Below, one piece after another: positions 35,610 through 43,911 of a DNA stretch of 64,000 nucleotides. The first letter of the stretch is position 1. Each line of letters starts with the position of its first letter. Origin of the DNA: CAZLWA01 sp964563165. GTDB lineage: Bacteria; CLD3; SB21. The DNA is taken from NCBI GenBank assembly GCA_964563165.1, contig CAZLWA010000005.1, forward strand, positions 157,923-221,922, given 5' to 3'. The notes beneath the pieces are model-generated. The model ran no database searches. It was not told the origin of the DNA and worked only from the letters and a program-made list of their open reading frames with translations. A program made the translations under genes and the position numbers.

Positions 35610-36098
35610 TTATTTCGGTAATTTGATTTTTAAAACTTTTTGTCCTTGTTCCCTGCGAAACTTGTCAAGCCGTTTGGCTAATTTCTGGTCATGGCGCGCC
35701 AGCAAAGCCACGGCAAACAATCCGGCATTGGCGGCGCCTGCTTCGCCGATGGCAAATGTCGCCACCGGAATACCCTTCGGCATTTGCACGATTGAGAGCA
35801 GCGAATCTATTCCTTTTAAATGTTTTGACGGAATCGGAACGCCCAGGATCGGCACGCTTGTTTTCGCGGCGAGCATACCGGGTAAATGCGCTGCGCCGCC
35901 CGCGCCGGCGATAATGCACACGAGCCCGTGTTTTTGAGCCGTCTCGGCGTATGCGAACAATAAATTCGGTGTGCGATGGGCAGAAACGACTCTCGCTTCA
36001 TACGGAATTCCAAAACTCTTTAATTGTCCGACAGCGTACTGCATCACTTCCCAGTCACTGTCGCTCCCCATGACGACACCCACCAACGGTTTTTTCAT
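35610..36098 (-). CDS. purE: N5-carboxyaminoimidazole ribonucleotide mutase
   Basis: A 162-residue class I PurE, which moves the carboxyl group of N5-CAIR to give CAIR, the step after PurK. Visible signatures are VGVVMGSDSDWEVM at the N-terminus, RVVSAHRTP (with the catalytic histidine) and IAGAGGAAHLPGM. It normally forms an octamer in the cytoplasm. The ATG follows AGGACTTT. The purK gene comes next on the same strand. Confidence 0.97.
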   Translation of the reverse strand: MKKPLVGVVMGSDSDWEVMQYAVGQLKSFGIPYEARVVSAHRTPNLLFAYAETAQKHGLVCIIAGAGGAAHLPGMLAAKTSVPILGVPIPSKHLKGIDSLLSIVQMPKGIPVATFAIGEAGAANAGLFAVALLARHDQKLAKRLDKFRREQGQKVLKIKLPK

Positions 36099-36324
36099 AA
36101 AGTCCTATGTGTTTGGATTTATATGTTCCACCGGTTCTCGGCCGCACTTCGCGGGAATTAAAAAGATAACTGTGAAGAAAAGTAAGCAAAAAAAATTGTG
36201 ATGACAAATGATTTATGACAAATAGCGGGTAAAATAACTTAAGCGTGCTGTCAGATAGAAATTCAAAACCGCCCTTTAATTTCCTTCGGCAGGCTCCGGG
36301 CAATCCGGTGATTGATTAAGACAA

Positions 36325-37197
36325 TCAAGGCAGAGCAGCGGAGGTTTTGAGATTGTTCGCCGATTCCCAGCCGAGCAGTAATTTTTTTCTCATCGGGCCG
36401 TAGTGGTAATTTCCAAACTCGCCGATCTTTTTGATGACGCGATGGCAAGGAATGATGAAAGGAATCGGATTTTGCCCGACGGCATTACCGACGGCGCGCG
36501 AAGCTTTTGGCAGGCCGATTGATTTGGCAATATCCTCGTAAGTTACAACATGGCCTTCCGGAATTTTCAACAGGGCTTCCCAAACCTTGATTTGAAAATT
36601 TGTTCCGTTCAAATGCAGGTTCAGCGGTTCATCACCCGCATTCAAATTGAAGATTTTTTTTATGAAGGGTTTGATCGTTGGCGCGCTTTCGATCATTTTC
36701 GATTTTTGCCAATGGCCCTTCAATTCTTTCAGTGCTGATTTCCGGTCTTTTTTCATAACGAAACCAAAAAAACAAATTCCTTTTGGCGTCACGCCGATCA
36801 GGCATTCGCCGAAGGGCGTGGGATGAAATCCGTAAAGAATCGTAATACCTTCACCTTTGCTTTTATATTCGCCGGGCGTAACCGCTTCACAATTGATAAA
36901 AAGGTCGTGAAGCCTTCCCGGGCTGGATAATCCCGATTCATAAGTCACATCCAGAATATTCAGCGAACCTTCCAGCAGCGACTTCGCGTGTTCTTTGGTG
37001 AGGAACTGCAAAAATCGCTTCGGGCTGATCCCGACCCAGCGTGTAAAAAGCCTCTGAAAATGGTACTCGCTGATATACGCGCTTTGGGCAATTTCCTTCA
37101 AACTGGGCTGACGTTGAAAATTCTTTTCCAGAAAGATCAGCGATTTTTCAATGCGCGAATAATCTTCAGCCGACTGGGAGAAATCAGTTACCTGCAT
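36325..37197 (-). CDS. Ada-like AraC regulator fused to O6-alkylguanine-DNA alkyltransferase
   Basis: A 290-residue fusion: an AraC-type helix-turn-helix domain (about residues 15-110, with AYISEYHFQRLFTRWVG) and a methylguanine methyltransferase domain (about 115-282). The acceptor cysteine is C251 in IPCHRVI, preceded by PKASRAVGNAVGQNP. It lacks the N-terminal zinc domain of E. coli Ada that senses methyl phosphotriesters, so it probably repairs O6-methylguanine and may regulate only weakly or by the C251 state. The start follows AAGGAACTAAGA. It lies 77 bases downstream of the paiB-like gene on the same strand and may share its transcript. Confidence 0.92.
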   Translation of the reverse strand: MQVTDFSQSAEDYSRIEKSLIFLEKNFQRQPSLKEIAQSAYISEYHFQRLFTRWVGISPKRFLQFLTKEHAKSLLEGSLNILDVTYESGLSSPGRLHDLFINCEAVTPGEYKSKGEGITILYGFHPTPFGECLIGVTPKGICFFGFVMKKDRKSALKELKGHWQKSKMIESAPTIKPFIKKIFNLNAGDEPLNLHLNGTNFQIKVWEALLKIPEGHVVTYEDIAKSIGLPKASRAVGNAVGQNPIPFIIPCHRVIKKIGEFGNYHYGPMRKKLLLGWESANNLKTSAALP

Positions 37198-37274
37198 TCT
37201 TAGTTCCTTTCATTTGCCATGATCGTAAAGTTTCATGACATAAGCCATGAACTTGTTCGCGATCGAATTGGACC

Positions 37275-37895
37275 CTACTTCATTTCCTGACGTTCCATAA
37301 CATCAGCCATCAGATTTGCACTCAAGTCATTACTTAACCTTAGTTGTTTGATAATATTTCTAAAGTCGTTCTCATTCCTGTTTTGGCTTAGCTTAAAGGC
37401 AGCTTCAGTTTTATCAATACGTATTTCAAAGCCAACGATACCATTCATTTGTTTTTGCACCGAATCCGGCAGCGTGTCCAATGAAACAGGATTTGTTGAC
37501 TTATGCTCATACTTGTTCGTCAGCCTTCTCACCGATTCCCAGAGCTTTTCTCCTTCTATGAGCCTTATTTTTCCGCTTATATGGACGCTTAAATAATTCC
37601 ATGTCGGGACATTGGGATGATCGTACCAGGACGAAGAAATGTAGTGATGAACAGGGGATAAAAATATCACCAACACGTTTGGAGACCTCTCAAACTCTTG
37701 CCATTGCGGATTTGTTTTTGAAATATGTCCCCACAAAACTTTTTCTCCATTCTCATTAACCTCTAACTCAATGGGGATATGTGTGGCAACCGGGAAATCA
37801 GTGCCTTTAGAAATGAGGGTTCCAAGTCCATTTTCCTTTATGAACCGGTCAATGACTTGAGGGTCAGTTATCTCAAATAATATAGGGATGTGCAT
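37275..37895 (-). CDS. FMN-binding PaiB-family protein
   Basis: A 206-residue protein of the PaiB/FMN-binding negative transcriptional regulator family. The characteristic run is visible: THIPIEL, LWGHISKTNPQW, VIFLSPVHHYISSSWY and VPTWNYLSVHISGKI, a split-barrel fold that binds FMN. In Bacillus, PaiB represses sporulation and protease genes, but most members act as flavin-binding proteins of unknown target. It starts two bases after the DUF1203 stop codon, so the two are one transcriptional unit. Confidence 0.88.
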   Translation of the reverse strand: MHIPILFEITDPQVIDRFIKENGLGTLISKGTDFPVATHIPIELEVNENGEKVLWGHISKTNPQWQEFERSPNVLVIFLSPVHHYISSSWYDHPNVPTWNYLSVHISGKIRLIEGEKLWESVRRLTNKYEHKSTNPVSLDTLPDSVQKQMNGIVGFEIRIDKTEAAFKLSQNRNENDFRNIIKQLRLSNDLSANLMADVMERQEMK

Positions 37896-37897
37896 GA

Positions 37898-38377
37898 TTA
37901 GACTCTTTCAATTTTGCAGATAAAACAGCAGGCTTCGGCATTTCTCGCATGCAGGTATTCGACTTCCGCCTGTTCTTCAAATATTTTCGGAATTAACAGA
38001 TCTACATCTTCCTCTCCAACCAGTTTCGTAAAGATCATTTTTTGTTCGCTGTTGTATCCAATTAACGACAAAGGAAAATTGATCTTGTCGGCTTTGATTT
38101 CAGGCGGAAAACGATTAATGTCCGAATAGGGCTCCACTTCGTCTTTGGAAATATAAACAGGGCCTCTTTCATAGTACAACCCTTTGCGTTCAAACGGAGC
38201 ATAAGAAAACAATAAGCGCCGGTCCGCTCCGGGGCTAAAAGGCTTTAACGACAATCGGCAGGGGCCAAAGCCGGTGGCTACCTGTTCTGCAACTTCATTT
38301 CCGAAATCATCCTTTCGGGCGCTTCGGATTCTGGCGGCCGTTTCTGCGGGTAACGGCACAATTTTGAATTTTTTCAT
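37898..38377 (-). CDS. DUF1203 protein
   Basis: A 159-residue protein of the DUF1203 family, with the typical core GFGPCRLSLKPF, a later YERGPVYI block and a C-terminal HARNAEACCFICKIERV. Function unknown. The open frame reaches back to 38437, but the ATG at 38377, preceded by AAGGAG at 11 bases, gives the usual family start MKKFKIVPL. It is the first gene of a small unit with the PaiB and Ada-like genes. Confidence 0.75.
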   Translation of the reverse strand: MKKFKIVPLPAETAARIRSARKDDFGNEVAEQVATGFGPCRLSLKPFSPGADRRLLFSYAPFERKGLYYERGPVYISKDEVEPYSDINRFPPEIKADKINFPLSLIGYNSEQKMIFTKLVGEEDVDLLIPKIFEEQAEVEYLHARNAEACCFICKIERV

Positions 38378-38457
38378 TGTATTCCCGACTCCTTTTTTGT
38401 CTATACCATGATCGCAAAACCTCGGGAAAAAAGCCACCCGATTCTTGCTGAAAATAG

Positions 38458-38490
38458 AAAAAACCTGTGAGGTTTCAAAAACCTCACAGG
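38458..38490 (-). terminator. Rho-independent terminator of the Tricorn gene
   Basis: Read on the minus strand, CCTGTGAGGTT and AACCTCACAGG pair perfectly over 11 bases with a five-base loop and are followed by six T. Confidence 0.88.
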
Positions 38491-38510
38491 TCTCGCGTTT
38501 TCGAAAAGAT

Positions 38511-41500
38511 CTATTTCGATTTATTGGGGTAAACCGGCTTTTTTAATTCTTTCTGCGGTTGTTTTTTCAATTCATCCAGAATGACATCGATTGCTTTATC
38601 CAATTGCGTATCGATTCCGTTGGCCAGCGCATCCGGCGTATTTTCGATATCGATGTCCGGATCGACGCCGCGATTCTCCACATCCCATTCACCCTTTGTG
38701 TTCCAAAAACCGAATGTCGGCGCCGTAATGGAGCCATTATCAATCAACTGGGGATTACCGCTGATTCCGACCAAGCCGCCCCATGTGCGTTTTCCGATGA
38801 TCGTACCCAACCCGGCTTTTCTGAAATAATAGGGAAAGGCATCGCCGCCGGAACCGGCCCATTGATTGACCAGCATGACTTTTGGCCCCGTTTCAGAAAC
38901 GAAAGGCGTTTGCCAGTCGCGTTGATCGCGGCGAGCCCAGTAGTTATAAATCGGACGATTGAGTAATTCAATAAAGCGATCGGGAATTTGCCCGCCGCTG
39001 TTAAAACGTTCATCAATAATCATTCCTTTCTTGTCTATCTGCGGCGTGAATTGCCGGACCAATTCCGTTTGGCCTTCCTGGCCCGTATTGGGAACATACA
39101 CATAACCTACCTGGCCGTTAGTCGCTTCTTCGACTTTCTTCCTTTTTGATTCGATCCAGGAAAGATTACGCAAACGAAATTCACTGGCAACCGGCTGCAC
39201 GACTATAGTCTTCGCATCGCCGGCATTTGGCGTTGAACTCACGGACAGTGTGACGACGCTTCCGGCAAGTCCCTGGAATCCCGCCCAGGGATCTCTGGTG
39301 ATGTCAAGCGTCTTGCCGTTGACCGCGAAAAGATAATCGCCTTCTTTGACATTCAGGCCCGGCTGACGAAGCGGTGAACGCGGCTCGATATCCCACGCAG
39401 CGCCTTCATAAATTTTCTTGATGCGATACAGCTTATTCGCCTTGTCCAACTCGAAATCGCATCCGAGCAGCCCGACGGAAATTTGGTTGGCCGTTTCCAG
39501 GTCGCCGCCGCTTATGTACGAATGCGAAACATTGAGTTCCGCGATCATTTCGCCGATGATATAATTCAGATCATCGCGATACATGATATACGGAAGCATC
39601 TTCGCATAGCGTTTCTTAATAGCGGGCCAGTCGACGCCATGCATATTCGGATCGTAAAAATAATCACGTTCGACGCGCCAGGCCTCGTTGAACATCTGGG
39701 CCCATTCTTCCTGAGGATTGATCCAGGCCTGCATATCGCCGGTGGCGATCTTGCCGTCGCCGACATTCTTTCCTGCCGCCAGATCTACTATACCGTAAGT
39801 GGATTTGCTCTTATAGATTATTTTCTTTCCGTCGCCTGAAATGTCAAAGGCATCAATGCCAGACATTACTGTTTTTTCTTCACGCTCTTCCAGATCATAA
39901 TACCCCAAAGTTCCTGAAGGCACATTGGGTTTCACCGATCCCGCCGCAGGTATTTTAAGGAAAACGATTTTACCCTTGACCGCGGCTAAATTCCCGACAT
40001 TTCCAAGGTCGACGGGAATCTGGACCACACGGCGCTCGAAACCGTCAAAATCAATTTTGGTCGCCTCGACGGTTTCTTTTTTCTCGTCTTTTTTCTCGTC
40101 CTTATCCGACTTGCTTTCCGATTTCGCTTTTTCCTCTTTGACTTTTTCATCATCGCTGCGCGGCGCCAGAGGCGACGGAAGGTCTTTGCGTAGTGTGGCG
40201 GCAAAAAGGTTGGTGGTGTTGGGATAGATCCATGTATTATCTAAATCGCCGTAAACGGGTTCGAATTTGCGGTTAGAATAGAAGAAAAGATACTTTCCAT
40301 CCGGATCGAACACCGGATTGAAATCACTGTAGTAGCCGCTCGTGACCTGGTATGTTTTATTTTGTTCGGCATCGAATATGAAAACTGCATTCTGCGAATT
40401 GGGCATGCTCTTAGCGTAGGCTAACCAGCGGCTGTCCGGCGACCATGAATATTGCGTGTTGATGTTCAATTCATCCTTGTCAACGAGCTTCGGTTTTTTG
40501 TCGGCCAGATCGATCATGAAAATGCTTCCCGATTTATCGCTGAACGCAAGGCGTTTATTGTTGGGCGCCCACACCGGATCGTAGCGAAACGCGCTGCCGC
40601 CTGTCGTAATTTGCTGCTGTTCATTTTTGTCATCGGCTGAACGAAGATACAATTCATATTCGCCCGTGCGGTCTGAAAAATAAGCGATCGTTTTTCCGTC
40701 CGGAGACCACGCGGGATAGCGTTCGGCAACTCCGGAAGACGTGGTTAAGTTTTTAACGCTTCCATATTTTTCAGGAACGGTGAACACTTCTCCTCGCGCC
40801 TCAAACAGCGCACGTTTACCGGAAGGCGAGAGCGAGAAATTTTGAATATAATCGGCCGTACTTTTTAATTGCATGCGCGCTTTAGGCAGATCGGCCGGAA
40901 CCCGGATCATAACCGGTTTCACACTTTCAGCCGGGAGGTTGAGCAGGTACAATTGGCCGCCGTTTTCGAATACGATATCATCCGGGCCTAAGCTCGGCCA
41001 CTTAACGTCGTATTCCGTAAACTTTGTAACTTGCCTGAATTTTTTTGTCGTCATATCGCAGGCCCAGATATTTAATTTCTTATTTTCATCTCGGTCGGAA
41101 ACAAAATAAACCGTGTTACCGTACCACATCGGCATCGCATCCGTGCCGTCAAAATCGGTCAATTGCTCCGACGTATTTTTTTCCAGATCGTAGATCCAAA
41201 TATCGCTTGCGGTGCCGCCGCGGTAGCGCTTCCACGTACGAAATTCATTTGATATGAATTGGAACGCCATTTTCTTGCCGTCCGCGCTGAAAGAAGCCAG
41301 CTCCGCAATTTTCAGCGGCAGGGGCTCTGCCAGGCCGCCGTTGGTTGAAATTTTATAAAACTGATTAAACCGGTTGCTCGGGCTATTCATGCGCGAGCGA
41401 TAGAGAATATTATTTCCGTCGGGAAACCATTCGACCGCCAAATCCACCGCCGGATGGTAGGTCAAACGCTTTGCCGCTCCGCCTTCGGATGGCATCGTAT

Positions 41501-41783
41501 AGACGTCCACATTGCCGTCATAGTTGCCGCTGAAGGCGACCGTCTTTCCGTCCGGTGAAAGTTTCGGAAATAATTCGAGCCCGTTCGGAGAACTCAATTG
41601 CCTTGCCACACCGCCGTCCTTTGAAACGGTCCAGATGTCGCCGGCGAATACAAATACGATCTTATCCTTACTCACATCCGGAAAGCGAAGCATCAAAGCG
41701 TCCGGAGTCTGAGCGCTTAAAGAAACACGGAAGATACAAACCGACATGTAAACTGCAGCCAAAAGTCGTTGAAACAGCTTCAT
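38511..41783 (-). CDS. Tricorn-type S41 protease, secreted
   Basis: A 1090-residue Tricorn homologue with a signal peptide (to about residue 24), beta-propeller repeats (about 30-540, SPDGKTVAFSGNYDG-like units), a C1 helical part, a PDZ domain (about 790-890) and an S41 core. Likely catalytic residues are H754 in NVSHSY, nucleophile S978 in WAGSGGD and the glutamate in WDVENRGVDPD; spacing matches Thermoplasma Tricorn (H746, S965). A 35-residue linker of Lys, Glu, Asp and Ser lies near 560-600. The signal peptide puts it in the periplasm, unlike the cytosolic archaeal enzyme, where it probably cuts peptides. The start has AAGGAG; a strong terminator follows. Confidence 0.92.
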   Translation of the reverse strand: MKLFQRLLAAVYMSVCIFRVSLSAQTPDALMLRFPDVSKDKIVFVFAGDIWTVSKDGGVARQLSSPNGLELFPKLSPDGKTVAFSGNYDGNVDVYTMPSEGGAAKRLTYHPAVDLAVEWFPDGNNILYRSRMNSPSNRFNQFYKISTNGGLAEPLPLKIAELASFSADGKKMAFQFISNEFRTWKRYRGGTASDIWIYDLEKNTSEQLTDFDGTDAMPMWYGNTVYFVSDRDENKKLNIWACDMTTKKFRQVTKFTEYDVKWPSLGPDDIVFENGGQLYLLNLPAESVKPVMIRVPADLPKARMQLKSTADYIQNFSLSPSGKRALFEARGEVFTVPEKYGSVKNLTTSSGVAERYPAWSPDGKTIAYFSDRTGEYELYLRSADDKNEQQQITTGGSAFRYDPVWAPNNKRLAFSDKSGSIFMIDLADKKPKLVDKDELNINTQYSWSPDSRWLAYAKSMPNSQNAVFIFDAEQNKTYQVTSGYYSDFNPVFDPDGKYLFFYSNRKFEPVYGDLDNTWIYPNTTNLFAATLRKDLPSPLAPRSDDEKVKEEKAKSESKSDKDEKKDEKKETVEATKIDFDGFERRVVQIPVDLGNVGNLAAVKGKIVFLKIPAAGSVKPNVPSGTLGYYDLEEREEKTVMSGIDAFDISGDGKKIIYKSKSTYGIVDLAAGKNVGDGKIATGDMQAWINPQEEWAQMFNEAWRVERDYFYDPNMHGVDWPAIKKRYAKMLPYIMYRDDLNYIIGEMIAELNVSHSYISGGDLETANQISVGLLGCDFELDKANKLYRIKKIYEGAAWDIEPRSPLRQPGLNVKEGDYLFAVNGKTLDITRDPWAGFQGLAGSVVTLSVSSTPNAGDAKTIVVQPVASEFRLRNLSWIESKRKKVEEATNGQVGYVYVPNTGQEGQTELVRQFTPQIDKKGMIIDERFNSGGQIPDRFIELLNRPIYNYWARRDQRDWQTPFVSETGPKVMLVNQWAGSGGDAFPYYFRKAGLGTIIGKRTWGGLVGISGNPQLIDNGSITAPTFGFWNTKGEWDVENRGVDPDIDIENTPDALANGIDTQLDKAIDVILDELKKQPQKELKKPVYPNKSK

Positions 41784-41877
41784 AATCGCACTCCTTGCAT
41801 TTTATGGATTCGTTGAAAAAAATAAATGGTAATCGAATGAACCGGAATTTCGAATACCATTCAAAAATTAATGACCA

Positions 41878-43758
41878 TCATTCCAGTGAGAGTTTAGCAT
41901 GTTCCACCATAATCTGTGAAATCATTTTCGAAAATGCCACCGCATCTTTCGGTTTCGAGCCTTCAAGCACCAATGCCTGATCGTACAGCAATTTAGCATA
42001 CTCTTTCAAAACCGGAGTTTCCCGGTCCTTTTCGAAAATTGCATTCATACTTTCAATGAGCGGATGCGCGGGGTTTATTTCCAGAATTCGTTTGCATGTC
42101 GGAATAGGTTGTCCCATGGCCTTCATTAAACGTTCCAGATTCTGATCGATGTCGCCTTCATCGGCTACAAGACAGCAGGCAGATTCTTTGAGCCGCGCGG
42201 AAATGCGCACGTCCTTAATGTCATCTTTTAATTGATCTTTGATCAGATCAATTATTTTGGCGTATTTTTTTTCAGCTTCTTTCTTACCGGATGCTTTGCT
42301 CTTATCTAATTCAATATCGCCTTTCGTCAGTGACTTTAATTTCTTTCCGCTATATTCGAGCTCGGAAACTATGAAATCGTCAATTTCATCCAGCAGAAAC
42401 AGTACTTCATAATCTTTTTCTTTGATGCTTTCCAAATAGGGCGACTGTTCCAGTTCCGCGCGCGCGACGCCGGACATGTAAAAAATAAATTCCTGATCGG
42501 ATTTCATGTTGTCTGCGTAATTTTTCAGTGTGGTAAATTTCCCGGGTTCGGTTTTTGTAGATTCGAACAACAGTAGATCTCGCAACGCATCCTTGCGCTG
42601 AGGATCCATGTAAAGGCCTTCTTTTAAGGTCTTATGGAATTCATTGTAAAACTCGACATACTTGTCGTATTCGCTGTTTTTCATATCCGCGAGCGTATCG
42701 AGTATCTTTTTAACAATATTTTTTTTAATAACTTCTATTTGCCGGTCGTGCTGCAATATTTCACGCGAGACGTTGAGCGGTAAATCCGACGACTCCACGA
42801 CGCCTTTCGCGAACCGCAGATACGCCGGCAGAAGCTGTTCGCAATGATCCATGATCTGAACGCGCTTGACGTAGAGCGTCGGGCCGATCTTATATTCCTT
42901 GTAAAACAGATCAAACGGCGCCTTAGAGGGAATGAAGAGCAGGGCTGAAAATTCCGACGTTCCTTCCGCTTTGAAATGAATGACTTTGGCGGGATCCGCG
43001 AAATCGTGTGAAACGTGTTTGTAAAAGTCATGATATTCTTGTTGAGAAATGTCGCTCTTGTCCTTGAGCCAAATGGCTTTACGGGAATTCAGGACCTGCT
43101 CCTCGGTTTTCTTGTCTTTCTCCACATCCAGGCAGATCGGATGCTCGATATAATCGGAGTATTTCCGAACGGCGTTCTTGATTTCCCACTCATCTAAATA
43201 TTTTTTCTCGTCGTCTTTTAAAAACAAAATCACATCCGTTCCACGCGAGTCTTTTTCAAACGATTCGACCGTGAAATTGCCGTCGGCTGTGGATTCCCAC
43301 CGAACGGCTTTTTCTTTTGCGTCGCCGGCTTTTCGGGAAATCACAACGATGCGCTCCGAGACCATGAATGCGGAATAGAATCCGACGCCGAATTGCCCGA
43401 TAAGTTCGGGGTTGTCCTGAACCTTTTTTTCCGTCAGCGTTTTGATGAATTCCTGGGTTCCGGAATGCGCAATGGTTCCCAGCGATTTGATAATTTCTTC
43501 CTCGCCCATCCCGATACCGTTATCGCTGACGGTTAGACTGCCGTTTTCCTTGTTTACTTTGATTTTAATTTTCCAGTCCCCGTCACCCGCGATCAGCGAG
43601 GAATCCGTCAGCGAGAAGTAACGCGCTTTATCAATGGCGTCGGAAGCATTCGAAACGAGTTCGCGTAAAAAAATCTCTTTATGAGAATAAAGAGAATGGA
43701 TCATGAGATGAAGTAATTCTTTAACTTCCGTTTTGAATTCAAGGGTCTGTGAAGACAT
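41878..43758 (-). CDS. htpG: Hsp90-family chaperone HtpG
   Basis: A 626-residue bacterial Hsp90. The GHKL ATP site is seen in ELVSNASDAIDKARY, VSDNGIGMG and GQFGVGFYSAFMV; the middle domain has LPLNVSREILQ and the C-terminal dimer domain ends in ILEINPAHPLIE plus a helical tail. It is a cytoplasmic, ATP-dependent chaperone. The frame stays open to 43848, but the ATG at 43758, behind ACGAGGCGATACGC, begins MSSQTLEFKTEVKELL, the normal HtpG start. It is 94 bases upstream of the Tricorn gene on the same strand. Confidence 0.96.
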   Translation of the reverse strand: MSSQTLEFKTEVKELLHLMIHSLYSHKEIFLRELVSNASDAIDKARYFSLTDSSLIAGDGDWKIKIKVNKENGSLTVSDNGIGMGEEEIIKSLGTIAHSGTQEFIKTLTEKKVQDNPELIGQFGVGFYSAFMVSERIVVISRKAGDAKEKAVRWESTADGNFTVESFEKDSRGTDVILFLKDDEKKYLDEWEIKNAVRKYSDYIEHPICLDVEKDKKTEEQVLNSRKAIWLKDKSDISQQEYHDFYKHVSHDFADPAKVIHFKAEGTSEFSALLFIPSKAPFDLFYKEYKIGPTLYVKRVQIMDHCEQLLPAYLRFAKGVVESSDLPLNVSREILQHDRQIEVIKKNIVKKILDTLADMKNSEYDKYVEFYNEFHKTLKEGLYMDPQRKDALRDLLLFESTKTEPGKFTTLKNYADNMKSDQEFIFYMSGVARAELEQSPYLESIKEKDYEVLFLLDEIDDFIVSELEYSGKKLKSLTKGDIELDKSKASGKKEAEKKYAKIIDLIKDQLKDDIKDVRISARLKESACCLVADEGDIDQNLERLMKAMGQPIPTCKRILEINPAHPLIESMNAIFEKDRETPVLKEYAKLLYDQALVLEGSKPKDAVAFSKMISQIMVEHAKLSLE

Positions 43759-43885
43759 GCGTATCGCCTCGTAAAATGGGTTAGAAGGGTGCTCGTGAAT
43801 GCTGTTTTTTTGGCGGGAGAATGTAAAACAAAAAGGAGAAAAAATCAATGAGTGTAGTTACGCGGGCGTTTGCATCCTCACCCAA

Positions 43886-43908
43886 CCCTCTCCTCAGAGA
43901 GGAGAGGG
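43886..43908 (-). repeat. Perfect hairpin of a CCCTCTCC-type intergenic repeat
   Basis: CCCTCTCCTC and GAGGAGAGGG pair over 10 bases with a three-base loop, three bases beyond the TonB receptor stop codon. There is no T run, so it is more likely a dispersed hairpin repeat or mRNA 3' end stabiliser than a classical terminator. Confidence 0.55.
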
Positions 43909-43911
43909 AGA

